From Paraburkholderia kururiensis JCM 10599 = LMG 19447 (lineage in GTDB: Bacteria; Pseudomonadota; Gammaproteobacteria; Burkholderiales; Burkholderiaceae), in the NCBI RefSeq assembly GCF_003986935.1, contig NZ_RJZE01000035.1:1-58009 (forward strand): DNA of 58,009 nucleotides, read 5' to 3'. The notes under the pieces are model-generated. The model made no database searches. It had not been told where the DNA came from and saw only the letters and a program-made list of their open reading frames with translations. Of this stretch, positions 55,342-58,009 are shown piece by piece (the first letter of the stretch is position 1; each line of letters opens with the position of its first letter). Both the position numbers and the translations under genes were made by a program.

Positions 55342-55525
55342 CGTAGGAGGAATGTGCGCGGAAGAAAGTCAATTCAGTGGACCGCCGCAATTCTTGTGCC
55401 GCGGCGACGAGACCGGGGAGCGGAGAAGCTGCAGCGTATGCCTTGTGTCTTTACAGGCATACGCTCGCGCAGCGGGTCATTCTTTCGAACTTGCCGCGCG
55501 GCGGTGGCGGGCGTTGCGGCAGGAA

Positions 55526-55876
55526 CTACAGGCAGGCGAGAAGTTGTTCGAGCGTGGCCGGCTTGGTGATGTTTTGTTCGAATCCGGCGTCTGCGGCGCC
55601 TTGCCCGATGTCGGGCAGCGACGATCCCGACAGCGAGATGAAGCGCGTGCCGGACAGCGCGGGATTCAGCCGCAGGCGCGCCACGACGTCGCCGCCGCTC
55701 ATGTCCGGCAGGTTCCAGTCGATGAACGCCACCTGCGGCACGAACGATTCGACCACACCCAGTGCTTCGCCGCCGTCGCAGGCATACCGCACGTCGTGGC
55801 CCTCGAGCTCGAGGAGTAGCGCGAGGGCCTCGGTGGCGTCGCGGTTGTCGTCTACGAGGAGGATTCGTGTCGGCAT
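55526..55876 (-). CDS. Single-domain response regulator
   Basis: This 116-residue CheY-like receiver has the acidic pair DDN (9-11), acceptor Asp53 in FIDWNLPDMSG, the Ser/Thr in ISLSGSS and Lys in NITKPATLEQ. There is no output domain, so it may relay phosphate to or from the neighbouring hybrid kinase or bind a partner. The two genes are 184 bp apart, same direction, so cotranscription is likely. Start as given has no rival. Confidence 0.92.
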   Translation of the reverse strand: MPTRILLVDDNRDATEALALLLELEGHDVRYACDGGEALGVVESFVPQVAFIDWNLPDMSGGDVVARLRLNPALSGTRFISLSGSSLPDIGQGAADAGFEQNITKPATLEQLLACL

Positions 55877-55983
55877 GAGGCGAGAGGATGGAGGGTGCGG
55901 GCGCGGGGCTGGCGGGATGGTGGAGCGGCGCGCGGGGCGTGTCCGTTATGGTACGCGGGAGTGACGGTGGGTGTGCGAGAGGA

Positions 55984-56001
55984 CGTTTGAAGATTCAAAC
56001 G
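55984..56001. promoter_or_regulatory. 18-bp palindrome upstream of the response regulator
   Basis: CGTTTGAA-GA-TTCAAACG is a perfect 8+2+8 inverted repeat, 108 bp upstream of the response-regulator start. It has the form of a dimeric-repressor or response-regulator operator. The binding protein is unknown. Confidence 0.5.
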
Positions 56002-56027
56002 CAGGCTGAGAGGAGGAGCCGGCCCGG

Positions 56028-56067
56028 AAAAGAAAAAAGGGGTTACGCAATGTTTGCGTAACCCCTT
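56028..56067 (-). terminator. Terminator of the Mrr-like nuclease gene
   Basis: AAGGGGTTACGCAA/TTGCGTAACCCCTT is a perfect 14-bp inverted repeat with a 3-nt loop. On the minus strand it is followed by TTTTTTCTTTTCC. It ends leftward transcripts coming from the nuclease gene. Confidence 0.85.
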
Positions 56068-56217
56068 GCTTTCGGCTGCAGGACTCACGATCTCCCGCTA
56101 ATCGCTTGATTATAAATTTATTTATTCAAGGCTCTGACCAAATATACTCCCAAACTGTTCCGTTAATACAAACGTTGTCCCCGAAAGGAGAGAGGTTTTC
56201 CATAAGAAGTAGCGCGG

Positions 56218-57420
56218 TCACGTCCCTGTGAAAAGCGGGGACTTAGATTCCTCGGTACCGTCACCGCCCAGACGGAACTGCTCGATAATCCGTTGGTTAT
56301 AGTCGTCAAGGTAGGCCTGCAATTCACGACGGCCCGTCAGGCGTACTGATGCAGCGTTGGCGAGTTCGATAGCTGACCGTGTGAAATACGAGTTAGTGAC
56401 GACCATGGCATCATCGCAATCATAGAAACTCTTCGCGGAGATGGCTTCTTGGACTGCCGAATTACCAACGTTTCCTGAGTAATTTTTCGCCTGGATCACC
56501 ATCTTCTTGCCAAACTTGCTTACAAACAGGTCTGCACCCTGATCGCCGCTCAATTTGGTTCCCTCGACATCGTAGCCCGCTGTCAGAAAGATCTTGGAGA
56601 GAAATTTCTCAAATTCGTACCCATTCATGGAGTCTACGTGGTACATCGTGACGAACTGGTTGGGATCGAAGAACTCCAGTTTCGTTGCCAACCTCTCGAC
56701 GAGGATGTCGAAGTTGATCTGTTCGCACACTTCAAGCCAAGTTTCCACGGTCTGCCAAGGTAAAAGCGGCGTGCCGAATGTCGAGGACGCCTGATCCACG
56801 TACTGTACTTCCGGATGTCGGATGTTGTTGTCCCAGAGAAAATAGAATAACAGGCTGAGATCATCACGGTAGCTAACCCCTGCTTCCGCAATCCACGACC
56901 GGAGAATTTCACGCAGCGAGCCCTTGATGTGTCTCGATATCTCGGTGGAGAAACCAAGGTATGCCGAATTGAACCCAGTCGTCAGCAGGAGTTTGTCCAA
57001 CAGATGCGGGAGCTCTTCCAGTTCTGTAAAACCCTTGCGAATCAAAACTTCGCGAAAAAGCTCACGGTTAGAATATGTCCCGTTCTCTCTTGCGCCAGGC
57101 GTCTCGGCATCACTTGGCTCAACGCCGACGTTTCGAACTGTGTAAAAGAAGTTGACAAAGTAAGGTTTTTTGAGCTCGGAGTATTTTCTGAGTACCGCAC
57201 GAAGGAGGTCGTTGAGCTGGGCCTGCTCTTTCTTCTTGCCGAGCAGATCTTTCAGAAACCCCTTTGTCTGATACTGGAATTCCGGGTAAAAGGAAGGGTC
57301 GAGCGGGACCTGCAGCGGCACATTCGCTGACTGACCCGATGCTTGGACCGGGGCATTCGTACACCACGGACACTTAATTTCGAATGATTTTCGTCTGCAT
57401 GAAGTACATTGGTAAATCAC
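56218..57420 (-). CDS. Zinc-ribbon Mrr-family restriction-like endonuclease
   Basis: This 400-residue protein has three parts. Residues 1-20 carry CxxC...CxxC (Cys5, 8, 17, 20), a zinc ribbon. Residues about 45-260 are a helical region I do not recognise (ELFREVLIRKGF, ISRHIKGSLREILRSW). Residues about 262-375 are an Mrr-type nuclease domain: MNGYEFEKFLSKIF (Glu269), GDQGADLFV (Asp297) and VIQAKNYSG (Gln310-x-Lys312), the PD-(D/E)xK core. Mrr enzymes cut modified DNA. The start is GTG. The A/T-rich base use differs from all core genes here, so transfer is likely. No partner methylase is visible. Confidence 0.82.
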   Translation of the reverse strand: MIYQCTSCRRKSFEIKCPWCTNAPVQASGQSANVPLQVPLDPSFYPEFQYQTKGFLKDLLGKKKEQAQLNDLLRAVLRKYSELKKPYFVNFFYTVRNVGVEPSDAETPGARENGTYSNRELFREVLIRKGFTELEELPHLLDKLLLTTGFNSAYLGFSTEISRHIKGSLREILRSWIAEAGVSYRDDLSLLFYFLWDNNIRHPEVQYVDQASSTFGTPLLPWQTVETWLEVCEQINFDILVERLATKLEFFDPNQFVTMYHVDSMNGYEFEKFLSKIFLTAGYDVEGTKLSGDQGADLFVSKFGKKMVIQAKNYSGNVGNSAVQEAISAKSFYDCDDAMVVTNSYFTRSAIELANAASVRLTGRRELQAYLDDYNQRIIEQFRLGGDGTEESKSPLFTGT

Positions 57421-57478
57421 GAACTCTCTCCAGACCGTAAATCAGTTGCTTTGGTAGCCGTCAACCAGCCAATTTAAT

Positions 57479-57884
57479 CTACGCTGCAGCGCGCGGAACT
57501 AAAAGACGCCACGCATCAATTGCGTTGCAAGGGCCAAGGCCTGAATTCGGCACATGCCGAAGCATAACCGCCTGCCCGCTTCGCTTCAATCGCAAAGCCG
57601 ACCTGAAAGATTGACCGTAAACGCGGGCCATTCGGGTCGAAATTGCAAGTTGGTGCTGCGTGGAGCGGCCGCCTAGCTGCTTGAACGCTATCTGCGTCAG
57701 CAACCTAATCTATCCAGGACGCCCAAGCGAGCCTCCTCAAAGGCCAACCAATGGTCGGCGACGATTCGCACGCGGTTGAGCGCTTTACTTAGGAATTCGA
57801 TAGTCGGGCCACGGCGGGAAAATTGGGCGAGAAGGGGGCGCGTTATGCTTTTTGCATTGCGCGCACGCTTAAGCCGATAGTTGC
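57479..57884 (-). pseudogene. Possible broken small gene next to the IS element
   Basis: Two minus-strand frames meet near 57700 and together could encode about 130 residues: one ends in FLSKALNRVRIVADHWLAF..., the next continues with KQLGGRSTQHQLAISTRMARVYG. Each is open but neither resembles a known family to me. The 5' end is cut by the IS left end. A frameshift plus insertion would explain it; chance frames are the alternative. Confidence 0.3.
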
Positions 57885-58009
57885 TGTTGATTTGCACGGA
57901 AACTTGACCCGGCCAGGGCAGTAATTTGCATCGAATATTGACCCACGTAGAACACTGACCTGCTCGGCAACGGGCAGGGGAACGGAGTGATCGACGTGGC
58001 TATATTGAG
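57885..58009 (+). mobile_element. IS21-family element, left end (cut by the window edge)
   Basis: The element appears to begin at TGTTGATTTGCA (57885). Two 20-bp repeats (57891-57910 and 57925-57944) agree at 16 positions and end in TTGACCC; a third partial copy ends in CTGACC at 57960. Multiple such end repeats are typical of IS21-family transposase binding sites. The transposase reading frame starts at 57987. The right end is outside the window. Confidence 0.75.
57987..58009 (+). CDS. istA: IS21-family transposase IstA, first codons only
   Basis: GTG ATC GAC GTG GCT ATA TTG gives (V/M)IDVAIL, the start expected of an IstA protein, with CGGAG just before. Only seven codons are visible, so identity rests on the end repeats and the position. 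IstA would carry out cut-and-paste or copy-paste transposition together with the IstB ATPase. Confidence 0.6.

Larger units (their letters stand above)
55877..56217. other. Boundary region between core genes and A/T-rich segment
   Basis: Left of about 56035 the sequence is G/C-rich like the core; to the right it turns A/T-rich (for example TATAAATTTATTTATT near 56110). It holds an 18-bp palindrome and a bidirectional-looking terminator. No gene is seen. Confidence 0.55.

Noticed and set aside
53416..55569. 717-codon open frame on the plus strand opposite the hybrid kinase
   Set aside because: It mirrors the kinase, whose domains are all complete; composition is shadow-like.

Overview
The window is high-GC proteobacterial DNA. 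Gene order, codon use and gene content (paa cluster, trpEGDC, hemA-prfA-prmC-grxD-ubiX, an IclR-controlled cupin cluster) point to a member of the Burkholderiaceae, most like Paraburkholderia, Burkholderia or Trinickia. That placement is inferred from remembered synteny, not from a search. About 56 kb looks like ordinary core or lightly accessory chromosome. The last ~1.9 kb is visibly more A/T-rich, carries an Mrr-like nuclease and ends in the left end of an IS21-family element, so it looks acquired.

Layout. 1-6.8 kb: phenylacetate catabolism, with paaF facing away from paaN-paaJ-paaG-paaI-paaK across a shared region holding a PaaR-like palindrome; the ring-epoxidase genes are not here. 6.8-9.6 kb: mltA, a small membrane ORF, apaG, rpe. 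9.6-16.3 kb: gph, a trp leader peptide with three Trp codons and an attenuator hairpin, trpE-trpG-trpD-trpC, a CYTH protein, ung. 16.4-21.3 kb (minus strand): azoR, an M61 peptidase, dsbC, a UbiH-family hydroxylase. 21.6-25.2 kb: ychF, a secreted DUF3761 protein, ettA with a very strong terminator. 25.3-29.1 kb: cupin dioxygenase, MFS transporter, short-chain dehydrogenase and IclR regulator, with an inverted-repeat operator at the first promoter.

29.1-33.1 kb: DUF748 protein, HAD phosphatase, aminopeptidase P, small membrane protein. 33.4-38.1 kb: hemA, prfA, prmC, grxD, ubiX. 38.2-44.8 kb: extradiol-type dioxygenase, APC permease, cold-shock protein, YegD-like Hsp70, MFS transporter. 45.0-48.0 kb: nitroreductase and an MFS transporter facing a TetR regulator, with two operators between. 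48.0-53.4 kb: DUF1415 protein, methyltransferase, small helical protein, ACS-family MFS transporter, second methyltransferase. 53.5-55.9 kb: hybrid histidine kinase and single-domain response regulator.

The best leads are: (1) the trp leader and its long structured 5' region; (2) the IclR/cupin/MFS/SDR catabolic module, whose substrate is unknown; (3) the solitary zinc-ribbon + unknown-middle + Mrr nuclease in the A/T-rich island beside IS21; (4) candidate leaderless starts for paaN and the UbiH-like gene. I found no CRISPR array, tRNA, rRNA or prophage. No feature proves a wholly new system; the Mrr-like gene is the closest candidate.
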